Shown here: positions 32,924-42,163 of the stretch, piece by piece | How the letters are laid out: each line of letters starts with the position of its first letter | Numbering within the stretch: the stretch's first letter is position 1 | DNA from: JAIBJN01 sp963825255 | GTDB lineage: Bacteria; Actinomycetota; Thermoleophilia; Gaiellales; Gaiellaceae | Direction: 5' to 3' | Assembly (NCBI GenBank): GCA_963825255.1 | Contig: CAWGSF010000009.1 | Span: 930,001 to 994,000, forward strand | Length of the DNA stretch: 64,000 nt | Notes under the pieces: generated by a model | Told to the model about the DNA's origin: nothing | The model's database searches: none | The model's input: the letters and a program-made list of their open reading frames with translations, nothing else | Made by a program: the position numbers and the translations under genes

Positions 32924-33763
32924 ATGGCGCAGACGAGCCTACTCGATGCCCCCGAGCTCGCCGCGGCCCGGATCGACGAGCGCGCCGCCGGCGAGAACTT
33001 CCCCGTCGCCTCGCTGCTCGCGCCCGCCTGGGCCCGGCCGCATCTGCGGGCGCTGTACGGCTTCGCGCGCCTCGTCGACAACCTGGGCGACGAGGCCGCC
33101 GGCGACCGCGCCGCCCTCCTCCTCGAGCTCGAGCGGGAGCTCGAGGGACCGCCGAGCACGGAGATCATGCGCCGGCTCCACGCCACGATCGCCGCGCGCG
33201 GGCTGCCGCTCGAGCCGTTTCGCCGCCTGATCGAGGCGAACCGGATCGACCAGACGACGGGCAACTACGACACCTGGGACGACCTGCGTGAGTACTGCAC
33301 GTTCTCCGCCGACCCGGTGGGCCGACTCGTCCTCGGCATCTACGGCCGGGCCGGGAATCCGGAGCTCGTCGCCATGAGCGACTCGGTCTGCACCGGCCTC
33401 CAGCTCGTCAACTTCATCCAGGACCCGCCTCGCGACCTCGCGCTCGGCCGCGTCTACCTCCCCCAGGAGGACATGCGCCGGTTCGAGGTCGCCGACCGCG
33501 ACCTCGCGGGCCCCCTGACCGCGCCGATCGCCGAGCTTCTCCGCTTCGAAGCCGAGCGGGCGCGGTCGCTCCTCGAGCGGGGGCTGCCGCTCCGTGCAGC
33601 GCTCGGCGGGCGCCCGGGCCTCTCGGTCGCCCTCTACGCCAGGGGCGGGCTGGCGGCGCTCGGCGCGGTCGAGCGCGCCGGCTGGGACGTGTTCACGAGC
33701 CGGCCGGCGCCGACGCGCTGGACGTTCGCACGGCTCGCGCTCGCCGAGCTTCTTCGCCGATGA
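32924..33763 (+). CDS. hpnC: Hydroxysqualene synthase
   Basis: HpnC converts presqualene diphosphate to hydroxysqualene, the second of three steps to squalene in bacteria. The 279 residues belong to the squalene/phytoene synthase fold: ALYGFARLVDNLGDEAAGD (first Asp-rich helix), LQLVNFIQDPPRDLALGRVYLP (second, Asp-rich motif partly changed as in HpnC) and YDTWDDLREYCTFSADPVGRLVL. It starts the hopanoid operon. Its stop overlaps the hpnD ATG (ATGA). Confidence 0.93.
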   Translation: MAQTSLLDAPELAAARIDERAAGENFPVASLLAPAWARPHLRALYGFARLVDNLGDEAAGDRAALLLELERELEGPPSTEIMRRLHATIAARGLPLEPFRRLIEANRIDQTTGNYDTWDDLREYCTFSADPVGRLVLGIYGRAGNPELVAMSDSVCTGLQLVNFIQDPPRDLALGRVYLPQEDMRRFEVADRDLAGPLTAPIAELLRFEAERARSLLERGLPLRAALGGRPGLSVALYARGGLAALGAVERAGWDVFTSRPAPTRWTFARLALAELLRR

Positions 33764-34596
33764 GGGTCGAGGACGCGTACGCCGAGGCGTCGCGCATCAC
33801 ACGGCGCGAGGCCCGCAACTTCGCCTGGGGGATCGCGGTGCTTCCGCGTCAGAAACGGCTCGCCGTGGCCGCGCTGTACGCGTTCGCGCGGAGGGTCGAC
33901 GACATTGCAGACGACCCGGAGCTCGGGGTCGACGAGCGCCGCGCGGGGCTCGAGACGTGCCGCGCCGCCGTCGAGGCGCTCCCGGACGCTCCGCCGGACG
34001 ACGCCGTGCTCGTCGCGCTCGCGGACGCGACGACCCGCTTCCCGGTACCTCGCGGCGCCCTGGTCGACCTCGTCGCGGGCGGCCTCATGGACGTCGAGAA
34101 GAGCCGGTACGCGACCTGGGACGAGCTGCGGGAGTACTGCCGGTGCGTCGCCGGCGCGGTCGGGCTCGCGTGCACCGCCGTCTACGGCCCGCGCGACCCT
34201 GCGGCGGCCCCGGCCAGGGCGGAGGCGCTCGGGCTGGCGCTGCAGCAGATCAACATCATGCGCGACGTCTCCGAGGACTGGCACCTCGGTCGCGTCTACC
34301 TGCCCCGCGACGAGCTCGAGCGCTTCGGCGTCACCGAGGCCGACATCGCGGACGGACGGGCGGGCGCCGAGTGGCGCGCCCTGATGGAGCACCAGGCGCG
34401 GCGAGCGGAGGCGTACTTGGGCGAGGGGCTCCGGCTTCTCCCGCTCCTCGACCGGCGCTGCGCGCTCGGTGTGCGCGCGTTCGCGGGCATCTACCGCGGC
34501 CTGCTCGTCCAGATGCGAGAGCGCGGCTTCGACGTCTTCTCCCAGCGGCCGCACCTGTCGGCGGTCGGGAAGGTCCGCGCGGTGGCGGCGCTGTGA
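33760..34596 (+). CDS. hpnD: Presqualene diphosphate synthase
   Basis: HpnD joins two farnesyl diphosphates into presqualene diphosphate. The 278 residues carry both intact Asp-rich motifs: ALYAFARRVDDIADD (about 46-60) and QQINIMRDVSEDWHLGRVYLP, the Mg2+-diphosphate sites. The motif MDVEKSRYATWDELREYCRCVAGAVG lies between. It overlaps hpnC and hpnE by 4 nt on each side. Confidence 0.95.
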   Translation: MRVEDAYAEASRITRREARNFAWGIAVLPRQKRLAVAALYAFARRVDDIADDPELGVDERRAGLETCRAAVEALPDAPPDDAVLVALADATTRFPVPRGALVDLVAGGLMDVEKSRYATWDELREYCRCVAGAVGLACTAVYGPRDPAAAPARAEALGLALQQINIMRDVSEDWHLGRVYLPRDELERFGVTEADIADGRAGAEWRALMEHQARRAEAYLGEGLRLLPLLDRRCALGVRAFAGIYRGLLVQMRERGFDVFSQRPHLSAVGKVRAVAAL

Positions 34597-35867
34597 ACGC
34601 GGTCGTCGTCGGCGGCGGGCTCGCCGGGCTCGCGGCCGCTCTCGAGCTGCGGGACGCGGGCCGGCGGGTGACGCTGCTCGAGGCGCGGCCCACGCTCGGG
34701 GGCGCCGTGCAGACCTTGCCGGAGCGCGCGGGCGACCCCGACCCTCCGCCGGACAACGGGCAGCACGTCGCGCTCGGATGCTGCACGGAGTACCTCCGTT
34801 TCCTCGAGCGCATCGGGCAGGCCGGCGCTGTCCGCCGCGAGCAGCTCTCTCTTCCGGTCATCGGAGAGGACGGGAAGGTCGCTCGGATCGGCGCCGGCCC
34901 GGTTGCGCTCCTCCGTTACGGGCACGTCTCGCTCGCCGACCGCCTCGCCGTCGCGCGCGTCACCCGGCGCCTGGCGAAGCTCGACCCGGCCGAGCACGAC
35001 GGGGAGACGTTCGCCGATCTGCTCCGGCGTCTCGGGCAGTCGCAGGCCGCCGTCGACCGCTTCTGGGACGTCTTCATCCGACCCGCCCTCAACCTCCGGA
35101 GCGAGGAGGTGAGCGCCGCCCCCGCGCTCTTCACCGTCCAGACGGCCCTGCTGGGGACGCGCCAGGACAGCGACCTCTTGCTCCCCGCGGCGCCGCTGGG
35201 AGCGATGCACGGTGAGGCGGCACGGCACGTCCTCACGGCCGGAGGCGCGTCCATCCGAACCGGCGCGCGGGTGACGGGGATCGACGACGGGTCGGTTGTC
35301 CTGGCCGACGGGGAGCGGGTCGACGCGGACGGGATCGTGGTCGCCCTGCCGCCCGGAGAGAGCGCACGGCTCCTGGGGGAGCCGGATCCGGCGCTGGAGG
35401 ACTCGCCGATCGTGAGCGTCCACCTGCTCCTCGACCGGCCGATCCTCGAGTTCGAGCTCGCCGCGCTCCTCGGGAGCCCGGCGCACTGGGTCTTCGACCG
35501 CGGGCGTCTCACGGGGAGCCAGCCGGAGCGCGGTCAGTACCTCACGGTGGTCGCGAGCGGGGCGCCCGAGCTCCTCCGCGTGCGCGGCCGGGGGCTCGTC
35601 GATCTCATGAGCGCCGAGCTGACCAGGCGGCTCGGCCAGGCCGAGGTGCTCTGGTCGCGCGTGAGCCGCGAGCCCGAGGCGACCTTCGCGGCGCGGCCGG
35701 GGACCGCTGCCCGCCGGCCCGGCGTGAGCACGGGACGTCCCGGCGTCGTCCGGGCCGGGGCATGGACGGACACAGGCTGGCCGGCGACGATGGAGAGCGC
35801 CGTCCGGAGCGGCCAGGCCGCGGCCCGGAACCTCCTGGCGACGTCGCCCTCGCGAGCCGCCGCGTGA
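34593..35867 (+). CDS. hpnE: Hydroxysqualene dehydroxylase (FAD amine-oxidase fold)
   Basis: HpnE reductively removes the hydroxyl to give squalene. The 424 residues open with VVVGGGLAGLAAALELRDAGRRVTLLEARPTLGGAVQT (FAD-binding), include the histidine-containing DNGQHVALGCCTEYLRFLERIG, and end with the FAD-site GVVRAGAWTDTGWPATMESAVRSGQAAA. The GTG start overlaps the hpnD stop (GTGA). A 100-nt gap to shc follows with no evident terminator. Confidence 0.95.
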   Translation: MNAVVVGGGLAGLAAALELRDAGRRVTLLEARPTLGGAVQTLPERAGDPDPPPDNGQHVALGCCTEYLRFLERIGQAGAVRREQLSLPVIGEDGKVARIGAGPVALLRYGHVSLADRLAVARVTRRLAKLDPAEHDGETFADLLRRLGQSQAAVDRFWDVFIRPALNLRSEEVSAAPALFTVQTALLGTRQDSDLLLPAAPLGAMHGEAARHVLTAGGASIRTGARVTGIDDGSVVLADGERVDADGIVVALPPGESARLLGEPDPALEDSPIVSVHLLLDRPILEFELAALLGSPAHWVFDRGRLTGSQPERGQYLTVVASGAPELLRVRGRGLVDLMSAELTRRLGQAEVLWSRVSREPEATFAARPGTAARRPGVSTGRPGVVRAGAWTDTGWPATMESAVRSGQAAARNLLATSPSRAAA

Positions 35868-35967
35868 GACACTTTCTGGATGGGGCACCCCAACCCACCA
35901 CCCGCTTTCGAGCGTACAGCGCACGCCCGCGCGGGTGGCGCGCGGAATGTGGAAGGAACGTGACGGG

Positions 35968-37875
35968 ATGAGCACGACGAGGGAACGGCGATCGCGCGCG
36001 AAGCAGGACGCCCGCCGTGATATCGCCGGCCTCGAGCGAACGCTCGACGCCGCGGTCGAGCGGCTGATCTCCCTCCAGAAGCCGGGCGGCTGGTGGGTCG
36101 GCGAGCTCGAGTCGAACGTGACGATGACCGCGCAGCACCTCCTCGTGCTCGAGTTCCTCCGCCTGCGCGACGAGGAGACGACGCGCCGCTGCGCGAACGA
36201 GCTCTTCGCCCGCCAGCGCGAGGACGGGCTCTGGTCGATCTACTGGGGCGGCGAGCCGGACATGGCCGCGACGCTCGAGTCCTACGCGGCCCTACGCCTG
36301 GCCGGGCTCTCGGCGGACGACGAGCGGCTGGCTGCCGCGCGGCGGTTCTGTGAGGAGCGGGGAGGCATCGGCGGCGCGCGGGTCTTCACGCGCATGTGGC
36401 TCGCGCTCTTCGGCCTCTGGCCGTGGGAGGAGATCCCCCAGATCCCGCCCGAGCTCGTCCTCCTGAAGCCGTGGCACCCCCTCTCGGTCTACGACTTCGG
36501 CTGCTGGGCCCGCCAGACGGTCGTCGCCCTCAGCGTCGTCCTTCACTACCGGCCCGTCCGGAACCTGCCGCCCGAGCGCGCCTGCCGCGAGCTCGACCTC
36601 GGGCCTGCGTCCAGGAAGCGGACGATCGGCCTCCTGAGCGACCGCGCGCTCGCTCGGTACGCGGGCCAGGCCGTCCGGCCGGGACGCGAGCGCGCCCTCG
36701 CCTACGCCGAGCGCTGGATCATCGACCGGCAGGAGCTCGACGGCTCCTGGGGCGGGATCCAACCGCCGTGGGTGTGGTCGCTGATCGCGCTCGCGTGCCG
36801 CGGCCACGGCCCGGAGTCGCCGTACCTGCGGAGGGGTCTCGCTGGGTGGAGCCGTTTCCTCGTCGAGGACGGGGACCGGCTCCGTCCCGAGGCGTGCCAG
36901 TCTCCTGTGTGGGACACGGGCCTGGCCCTCCTCGGCCTGCACGCCGCCGGGGTCCCCTCCGACGCCGACGCCGTGCGTCGGGCCGCCGACTGGATCGTCG
37001 GCGAGGAGATCAGGGAGCGTGGGGACTGGGCCGTGCGGCGACCCGGCGTGGAGCCCGGCGGCTGGGCGTTCGAGTACGACAACGACCTCTACCCGGACAT
37101 CGACGACGCCGCCATCGTCGCCCTCGCACTCGACGAGCTGGGCACGGGCGGTGCCGCAGTCGAGCGGGCATGCGCCTGGATGGCGGCCATGCAGTGCGGC
37201 AACGGCGGCTGGGGCGCCTTCGACCGCGAGAACGACGCCTACTGGCTCTACCGGATCCCGTTCTGCGACTTCGGCGCGGTCATCGACCCGCCCTCCGTCG
37301 ACGTCACGGCCCACGTCGTCGAGCTGCTCGCGCGCCGCTTGGGGTTCGAGCGCGAGGTGAGCCGCGGTGTCGACTACCTCCTCCGCGGCCAGGAGGAGGA
37401 CGGCTCGTGGTTCGGGCGGTGGGGGGTCAACTACGTCTACGGGACCGGCGCCGTCCTCCCGGCTCTCGAGGCCGCGGGAATCCCGCACGACCATCCGGCC
37501 GTTCGCCGCGCGGTCGTCTGGCTCGAGGCGCACCAGAACGCGGACGGCGGCTTCGGCGAGGACTGCCGCTCCTACCACGTCGGCGAGGCCGGCCTCGCGT
37601 GGCGAGGCCGGGGCGAGTCGACGCCGTCGCAGACGGCCTGGGCCCTCCTCGGCCTGGTGGCTGCAGGCGAGGCGGGCTCGGAGTGCGCCCGCCGCGCGAT
37701 CGCGTGGCTGGCCGAGAACCAGCGGGCCGACGGCGGCTGGGACGAGGACTTCTTCACCGGCACCGGCTTCCCGCGCGACTTCCTCATCAACTACCACCTC
37801 TACCGGGAGGTCTGGCCGGTGCTGGCGCTCGGACGCGTTCGCCGGGCCCTTGGCCTGGATCACGACGCCGAGTGA
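35968..37875 (+). CDS. shc: Squalene-hopene cyclase
   Basis: A monotopic membrane enzyme that cyclises squalene to hopene. The 635 residues contain the protonating DxDD motif as DIDD at 377-380 and several QW repeats (for example QREDGLWSIYWG, QELDGSWGGIQP, QCGNGGWGAFD, QEEDGSWFGRWG, QNADGGFGED, QRADGGWDEDF). I chose the ATG at 35968, about 11 bases after GGAAGG; upstream in-frame ATG codons would add 7-11 residues. The gene ends in a GTGA overlap with hpnA. Confidence 0.96.
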   Translation: MSTTRERRSRAKQDARRDIAGLERTLDAAVERLISLQKPGGWWVGELESNVTMTAQHLLVLEFLRLRDEETTRRCANELFARQREDGLWSIYWGGEPDMAATLESYAALRLAGLSADDERLAAARRFCEERGGIGGARVFTRMWLALFGLWPWEEIPQIPPELVLLKPWHPLSVYDFGCWARQTVVALSVVLHYRPVRNLPPERACRELDLGPASRKRTIGLLSDRALARYAGQAVRPGRERALAYAERWIIDRQELDGSWGGIQPPWVWSLIALACRGHGPESPYLRRGLAGWSRFLVEDGDRLRPEACQSPVWDTGLALLGLHAAGVPSDADAVRRAADWIVGEEIRERGDWAVRRPGVEPGGWAFEYDNDLYPDIDDAAIVALALDELGTGGAAVERACAWMAAMQCGNGGWGAFDRENDAYWLYRIPFCDFGAVIDPPSVDVTAHVVELLARRLGFEREVSRGVDYLLRGQEEDGSWFGRWGVNYVYGTGAVLPALEAAGIPHDHPAVRRAVVWLEAHQNADGGFGEDCRSYHVGEAGLAWRGRGESTPSQTAWALLGLVAAGEAGSECARRAIAWLAENQRADGGWDEDFFTGTGFPRDFLINYHLYREVWPVLALGRVRRALGLDHDAE

Positions 37876-38750
37876 GGGTCTACGTCAGCGGTGCGACCGG
37901 CTTCGTCGGCGGCCACGTCGCCCGCGAGCTCCGGGACCGGGGCGCGGAGGTCGTCGACGAGCGGGTCGACCTCCTCGACCGCGCGGGGCTCGAGCGGGTC
38001 GTCGCTGGCTGCGACGCCGTCGTCCACGTCGCCGCCCTCTACAGCTACGACGATCCCGCGGAGCTCCTCGAGCGCGTCAACGTCGAGGGCACGCGAACGT
38101 TGCTCCATGTCGCCGGGAAGGCAGGGGCGCGCCGGTTCGTCCACTGCTCGACGGCGGGGACGTGCGGGCCGGTGCCCGGCCGGCCGGCGACCGAGGAGGA
38201 TGCGCCGCCCGAGTGGGAGCTCGACGTCCCGTACAAGCGCACGAAGCTCGCGGCTGAACGGCTGGCGCTCGCCGCCGGCGCGGTCGTCGTCAACCCGACG
38301 ACGCCCGTCGGCGACGGCGACACGAGGCCGACGCCCACGGGGCGCATGATCGCCGGGGTGGCGCGAGGGCGCATCCGCGGCTACGTCGCCACGACCGGCC
38401 TCAACGTCGTGGACGTCCGCGCGGTCGCGCGTGGCCACGCGCTCGCCCTCGAGCGGGGCGAGCCGGGCGAGCGCTACCTGCTCGGCGGCGTCGACCTTCC
38501 GCTCGCGGATCTGTTCGCGGCGATCGCCCGCCTGGCGGGGCTCAAGCCGCCTCGCCTGCGCGTCCCCTACAAGGTGGCGCAGATGGCGGGCATCGCCGGT
38601 ATCGTCAATCGCGACGAGGTACGTCTGGCCCGACTGCCCATGTATTTCTCATCCGAGAAGGCCCGCAGTAGACTCGGCTACGAGGCCGGCCCCGTCGAGC
38701 CCGCGCTCGCCAGGGCGGTCTCCGAGGCGCTCACGAAGGGAGGAGCATGA
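37872..38750 (+). CDS. hpnA: Hopanoid-associated NAD-dependent sugar epimerase/dehydratase
   Basis: An extended SDR of 292 residues: VYVSGATGFVGGHVARELRDRG (Rossmann), VVHVAALYSYDDPAELLERVNVEGTRTLL and catalytic YKRTKLAAE. HpnA is a standard companion of hopanoid genes, though its exact reaction is unclear. The GTG start overlaps shc and the stop overlaps hpnH (ATGA), so all three are tightly coupled. Confidence 0.92.
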   Translation: MRVYVSGATGFVGGHVARELRDRGAEVVDERVDLLDRAGLERVVAGCDAVVHVAALYSYDDPAELLERVNVEGTRTLLHVAGKAGARRFVHCSTAGTCGPVPGRPATEEDAPPEWELDVPYKRTKLAAERLALAAGAVVVNPTTPVGDGDTRPTPTGRMIAGVARGRIRGYVATTGLNVVDVRAVARGHALALERGEPGERYLLGGVDLPLADLFAAIARLAGLKPPRLRVPYKVAQMAGIAGIVNRDEVRLARLPMYFSSEKARSRLGYEAGPVEPALARAVSEALTKGGA

Positions 38751-39745
38751 AGTTTCCGCTTCGCAGCACCGTCCAGATCGGGCGCTATGTCGCCTCGCAG
38801 AAGGGGAACGACCGCTACCCGCTCGTGATCATGCTCGAGCCCACGTTGGGCTGCAACATCGCGTGCATCGGCTGCGGGAAGATCCGCGAGTACGAGTCCA
38901 ACAAGGCCCGTCTCACGGTCGACGAGTGCCTGCAGGCGGCGGTCGAGTGCCCGGCACCGGTGATCTCCGTCTGCGGCGGTGAGCCGCTGATCTTCAAGGG
39001 CATCGAGGACGTCGTCGCCGGCTTCCTCGAGCTGAAGCGGAGCGTCCAGCTCTGCACCAACGCGCTCCGGCTCGTCGACATGCTCGAGAGCTTCGAGCCG
39101 AACGCGCGCCTCACGTTCGTCGTCCACCTCGACGGCATGCAGGAGATCCACGACTACATCTGCGACTACCCGGGACTCTGGGACATCGCCGTCGACGCCA
39201 TCAGAGCCGCGCGGCAGGGCGGCTTCCGCGTGACGACGAACACGACGATCTTCAAGGAGACCGAGGTCGACGACGTCATCGACATGATGGCCTACCTCAC
39301 GAACGAGGTCGGCATCGACGGCATGCTCGTCGCGCCCGGCTACCAGTACTCGCAGATCGACCCCGAGCTGACGATGACGCGGGACGAGCACGAGGTGAAG
39401 TTCCGGGCGATCCGGGAGGCCGTGCGCCGCAACGGCTACCGGTGGCTGGCGAGCCCCGTGTACCAGGACTTCCTCACCGGCGACCGCAAGCTCCCCTGCG
39501 CGCCGTGGGGGTCCGTGACGCGGAACCCGTACGGCTGGAAGGGGCCGTGCTACCTCCTCACCGACGGCATCTTCCCGACGTACGAGGCGCTCCTCAACGG
39601 CATCGAGTGGGAGCGGTACGGCCCGGGGAACGACCACCGCTGCGAGCACTGCGGGATCCACTCAGGCTTCGAGCCCGCCGCGACGATCGCGGCGACCTCG
39701 AGCGTGAAGGAGACCGTGCGGAGCCTCGCGTGGACGCTGCGCTGA
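38747..39745 (+). CDS. hpnH: Adenosyl-hopene transferase (radical SAM)
   Basis: HpnH adds a 5'-deoxyadenosyl group to hopene, the first side-chain step. The 332 residues have the radical SAM cluster motif CNIACIGC (Cys36, Cys40, Cys43) and the HpnH-specific SVCGGEPLIFKGI, VVHLDGMQEIHDYICDYPGLWD and the C-terminal YEALLNGIEWERYGPGNDHRCEHCGIHSGFEP. The length is typical. The end overlaps hpnG by 16 nt. Confidence 0.96.
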   Translation: MKFPLRSTVQIGRYVASQKGNDRYPLVIMLEPTLGCNIACIGCGKIREYESNKARLTVDECLQAAVECPAPVISVCGGEPLIFKGIEDVVAGFLELKRSVQLCTNALRLVDMLESFEPNARLTFVVHLDGMQEIHDYICDYPGLWDIAVDAIRAARQGGFRVTTNTTIFKETEVDDVIDMMAYLTNEVGIDGMLVAPGYQYSQIDPELTMTRDEHEVKFRAIREAVRRNGYRWLASPVYQDFLTGDRKLPCAPWGSVTRNPYGWKGPCYLLTDGIFPTYEALLNGIEWERYGPGNDHRCEHCGIHSGFEPAATIAATSSVKETVRSLAWTLR

Positions 39746-40335
39746 GCGGGCCCGCGACGCTCGCCTGCGCGCTGGCCGTCGAGGAGGACGCAGCCGTCAG
39801 CGGCGGGGCGGCCGCCGCCCGCGTCGGGCTGAGGGCAGCGCTGCCGCTCCCCGAGGGACGGCTCGTCTCGTTCGGCCTCGCCGGTGCGCTCGTCCCCGGT
39901 CTCGCGCCCGGGACGCTGCTCACCGCGCGCCGCGTCGTCGACGCCGAGGGCACCGTGCTCTGGGAGGACGAGCCTCTGCGCGTCCCCGGAGCCCTGACGG
40001 CGGTCGTCTGCGACGCCGGCCGCGTGGTCGACGACCCGGGCGAGCGCCGCGAGCTCGCCGGCCGAAGCGGGGCGGTCGCGGCGGACACCGAGAGCGCGAC
40101 GCTGGCGGCGACCGGCCGGCTCGCCGGTGTCGTCCGGGCGATCTCCGACACGCCCGAGCGACCGGTCGGGCTGCTCGCGCACGCCGCCGCCGCCGACGGA
40201 GGAACAGACTGGCGTGCTGTCGCGCGCGCGCTCCTCTCCGAGCCCCGCTCGACGATTCGCACCGCGCTGGGGGCGCGCCGTGCCCTCGACTCGCTCCGCC
40301 ACGCGGCCACGACCCTCTCCGACCGCCATGGCTAA
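39730..40335 (+). CDS. hpnG: Adenosylhopane nucleosidase-like phosphorylase
   Basis: HpnG removes adenine from adenosylhopane to give ribosylhopane. The 201 residues are a compact PNP/UDP-phosphorylase-family domain with LVSFGLAGALVPGLAPGTLL and the active-site DTESATLAATGRLAG. The sequence is divergent, so the assignment leans on its place directly after hpnH. The GTG start sits inside hpnH; the stop overlaps ispH by 8 nt. Confidence 0.8.
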   Translation: MDAALSGPATLACALAVEEDAAVSGGAAAARVGLRAALPLPEGRLVSFGLAGALVPGLAPGTLLTARRVVDAEGTVLWEDEPLRVPGALTAVVCDAGRVVDDPGERRELAGRSGAVAADTESATLAATGRLAGVVRAISDTPERPVGLLAHAAAADGGTDWRAVARALLSEPRSTIRTALGARRALDSLRHAATTLSDRHG

Positions 40336-41254
40336 GCGCGTCCTCGTCGCCGGGCCCAGGAGCTTCTGCGCCGGCGTTGTCCGAGCCATCGACATCGTCG
40401 AGCGGCTCCTCGAGCGGCACGGGCCCCCGGTGTACGTCCGCCACGAGATCGTCCACAACGTCCACGTCGTCCGTGACCTCGAGGCGCGGGGAGCGATCTT
40501 CGTCGACTCCGAGGACGACGTGCCCGAAGGCGCGCGGGTCGTCCTCTCCGCGCACGGTGTCGCCCCGAGCGTCTACGACCGCTGCGCCGAGCGGGGGCTC
40601 GAGGTCGTCGACGCCGTCTGCCCGCTCGTGTCCAAGGTGCACGCCGAGGCGCGTCGGTACGCCGCGCGCGGCCACAAGATCGCGCTCGTCGGGCACGCCG
40701 GCCACGTCGAGGTCGAGGGGACGATGGGCGAGGCGCCGGACTCGATCGTGCTCGTCGAGACGCCCGACGACGTGGAGGACCTCGAGCTCGAGGAGGGCCA
40801 GCGCCTCGCGTACCTGACGCAGACGACGCTCTCCCTCGACGACACGGCCGAGGTGGTCGACGCGCTGCGCGAGCGTGTGCCCGATCTCGTCGGGCCTCCG
40901 TCGGCCGACATCTGCTACGCGACGCAGAACCGCCAGGACGCGGTCAAGCGGCTCTGCGAGGAGGCGACGCTCGTGCTCGTCGTCGGCTCGGAGACGAGCT
41001 CGAACGCGAACCGGCTGGTCGAGGTGGCCCGGGGCCGCGGCGCGGAAGCGCACCTGATCGACGACGAGACCGACCTCGACCCGGCCTGGCTCGACGGTCA
41101 CGAGACGGTGGGGCTGACCGCCGGGGCGTCGTCGCCGGAGGTTTTCGTCGAGCGCGTGGTCGACCGGCTCGGCGAGCTCGGATTCGACCAGCGCGAGGAC
41201 GTCGAGATCGCGCGCGAGGACGTCTTCTTCCGCCTGCCGGCCGGTCTGCGCTAA
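40328..41254 (+). CDS. ispH: 4-Hydroxy-3-methylbut-2-enyl diphosphate reductase
   Basis: IspH, a [4Fe-4S] enzyme, makes IPP and DMAPP in the last MEP-pathway step. The 308 residues hold the three cluster cysteines (FCAGV Cys14, DAVCPLV, SADICYAT) and the GHAGHVEVEGTMGE and GSETSSNANRL motifs. Its place in the hopanoid operon ties precursor supply to squalene synthesis. The start overlaps hpnG. Confidence 0.96.
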   Translation: MAKRVLVAGPRSFCAGVVRAIDIVERLLERHGPPVYVRHEIVHNVHVVRDLEARGAIFVDSEDDVPEGARVVLSAHGVAPSVYDRCAERGLEVVDAVCPLVSKVHAEARRYAARGHKIALVGHAGHVEVEGTMGEAPDSIVLVETPDDVEDLELEEGQRLAYLTQTTLSLDDTAEVVDALRERVPDLVGPPSADICYATQNRQDAVKRLCEEATLVLVVGSETSSNANRLVEVARGRGAEAHLIDDETDLDPAWLDGHETVGLTAGASSPEVFVERVVDRLGELGFDQREDVEIAREDVFFRLPAGLR

Positions 41255-41257
41255 CGT
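41252..41257 (+). promoter_or_regulatory. -10-like TAACGT before pheA
   Basis: TAACGT overlaps the ispH stop and ends six bases before the pheA ATG. It may give pheA its own leaderless transcript in addition to read-through from the hopanoid operon. Confidence 0.45.
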
Positions 41258-41263
41258 CGCAGG

Positions 41264-42091
41264 ATGAACGCGACGGTTGCCTACCCGGGGCGCGACGGCG
41301 CGCACAGCGCGGCGGCCTGCGACCGCCTCTTCCCCGACGGCGCCGATCTCGTCTCCCTGCCGAGCTTCATCGCCGTCGTCGAGGCGACGACCGAAGGTGA
41401 CGCGGCCTTCGGCGTCCTCCCGATCGAGAGCTCGCTCTCGGGGCCCGTCAACGAGACCCACGACCTGCTGTACGAGTCGGCGCTCTCGATCACCGGCGAG
41501 ACGATCCTCCGGATCCGGCACTGCCTGGTCGGCCCGGCGATCGTGCCCCCGGAGGAAGTCAGAGTGGTTCGGTCGCACCCGGCAGCGCTCGACCAGTGCC
41601 GGCGCATGCTCGCCGCCATGCCGTGGGCGACGGCGATCGCCGCGGGGACGACCGCCGACGCGGCCCACGAGGTGGCCGAGCGCGGCGATCCGACCGAGGC
41701 CGCCATCGCGAGCGAGCGCGCCGCGGCCATGTACGGCCTCACCGTGATCGCCGCGGACGTCGGCGACCATCCGGAGGCGTACACGCGCTTCGTGGCCCTC
41801 GCGCCCTACACCCGGCTCGACCGCGATGGCGCGACGTGGCGGACGGCGTTCTCCTTCGTCACCGACCACAAGCCGGGCGCGCTCCACCGCGCGATCGAGC
41901 CCTTCGGCCGCCACAGCCTCGACATGGTCCAGCTCGTCTCGCGGCCGATCCCGCGGACACCGTGGCGATACCGGTTCGACGCCGTTCTCGCCGGGCACCC
42001 GCTCGACCCGGTCGTCAGCGAGACGCTCGCCGAGGTCGGCGGCCTGACGCGCGAGCTCCGCGTGTTCGGCTCGTACCCCGCGCACGAGTAG
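41264..42091 (+). CDS. pheA: Prephenate dehydratase
   Basis: PheA decarboxylates and dehydrates prephenate to phenylpyruvate. The 275 residues have the catalytic domain (ATVAYPGRDGAHSAAAC; FGVLPIESSLSGPVNETHDLL; a TTADAA stretch; EAAIASERAAAMYGL) and a C-terminal ACT domain with TAFSFVTDHKPGALHRAI, the phenylalanine-feedback site ESRP replaced by LVSRPIPRTPWRYRF. It lies nine bases after ispH and ends before a hairpin pair. Confidence 0.93.
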   Translation: MNATVAYPGRDGAHSAAACDRLFPDGADLVSLPSFIAVVEATTEGDAAFGVLPIESSLSGPVNETHDLLYESALSITGETILRIRHCLVGPAIVPPEEVRVVRSHPAALDQCRRMLAAMPWATAIAAGTTADAAHEVAERGDPTEAAIASERAAAMYGLTVIAADVGDHPEAYTRFVALAPYTRLDRDGATWRTAFSFVTDHKPGALHRAIEPFGRHSLDMVQLVSRPIPRTPWRYRFDAVLAGHPLDPVVSETLAEVGGLTRELRVFGSYPAHE

Positions 42092-42095
42092 AAGA

Positions 42096-42120
42096 GGCCG
42101 CCCCCGCGGAGAGGGCGGCC
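42096..42120 (+). terminator. Hairpin after pheA
   Basis: GGCCGCCC and GGGCGGCC form an 8-bp stem with a 9-nt loop right after the pheA stop. No U-tract follows. Confidence 0.6.
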
Positions 42121-42133
42121 CCTACGACGGTCA

Positions 42134-42154
42134 CAAGTAACAGTCTGTTACTTG
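42134..42154. terminator. Second hairpin between convergent pheA and secreted-protein genes
   Basis: CAAGTAACA and TGTTACTTG form a perfect 9-bp stem with a 3-nt loop. It is AT-rich compared with its surroundings and lies just beyond the minus-strand gene end, so it probably stops transcripts from both sides. Confidence 0.65.
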
Positions 42155-42163
42155 GAAGGTGAC

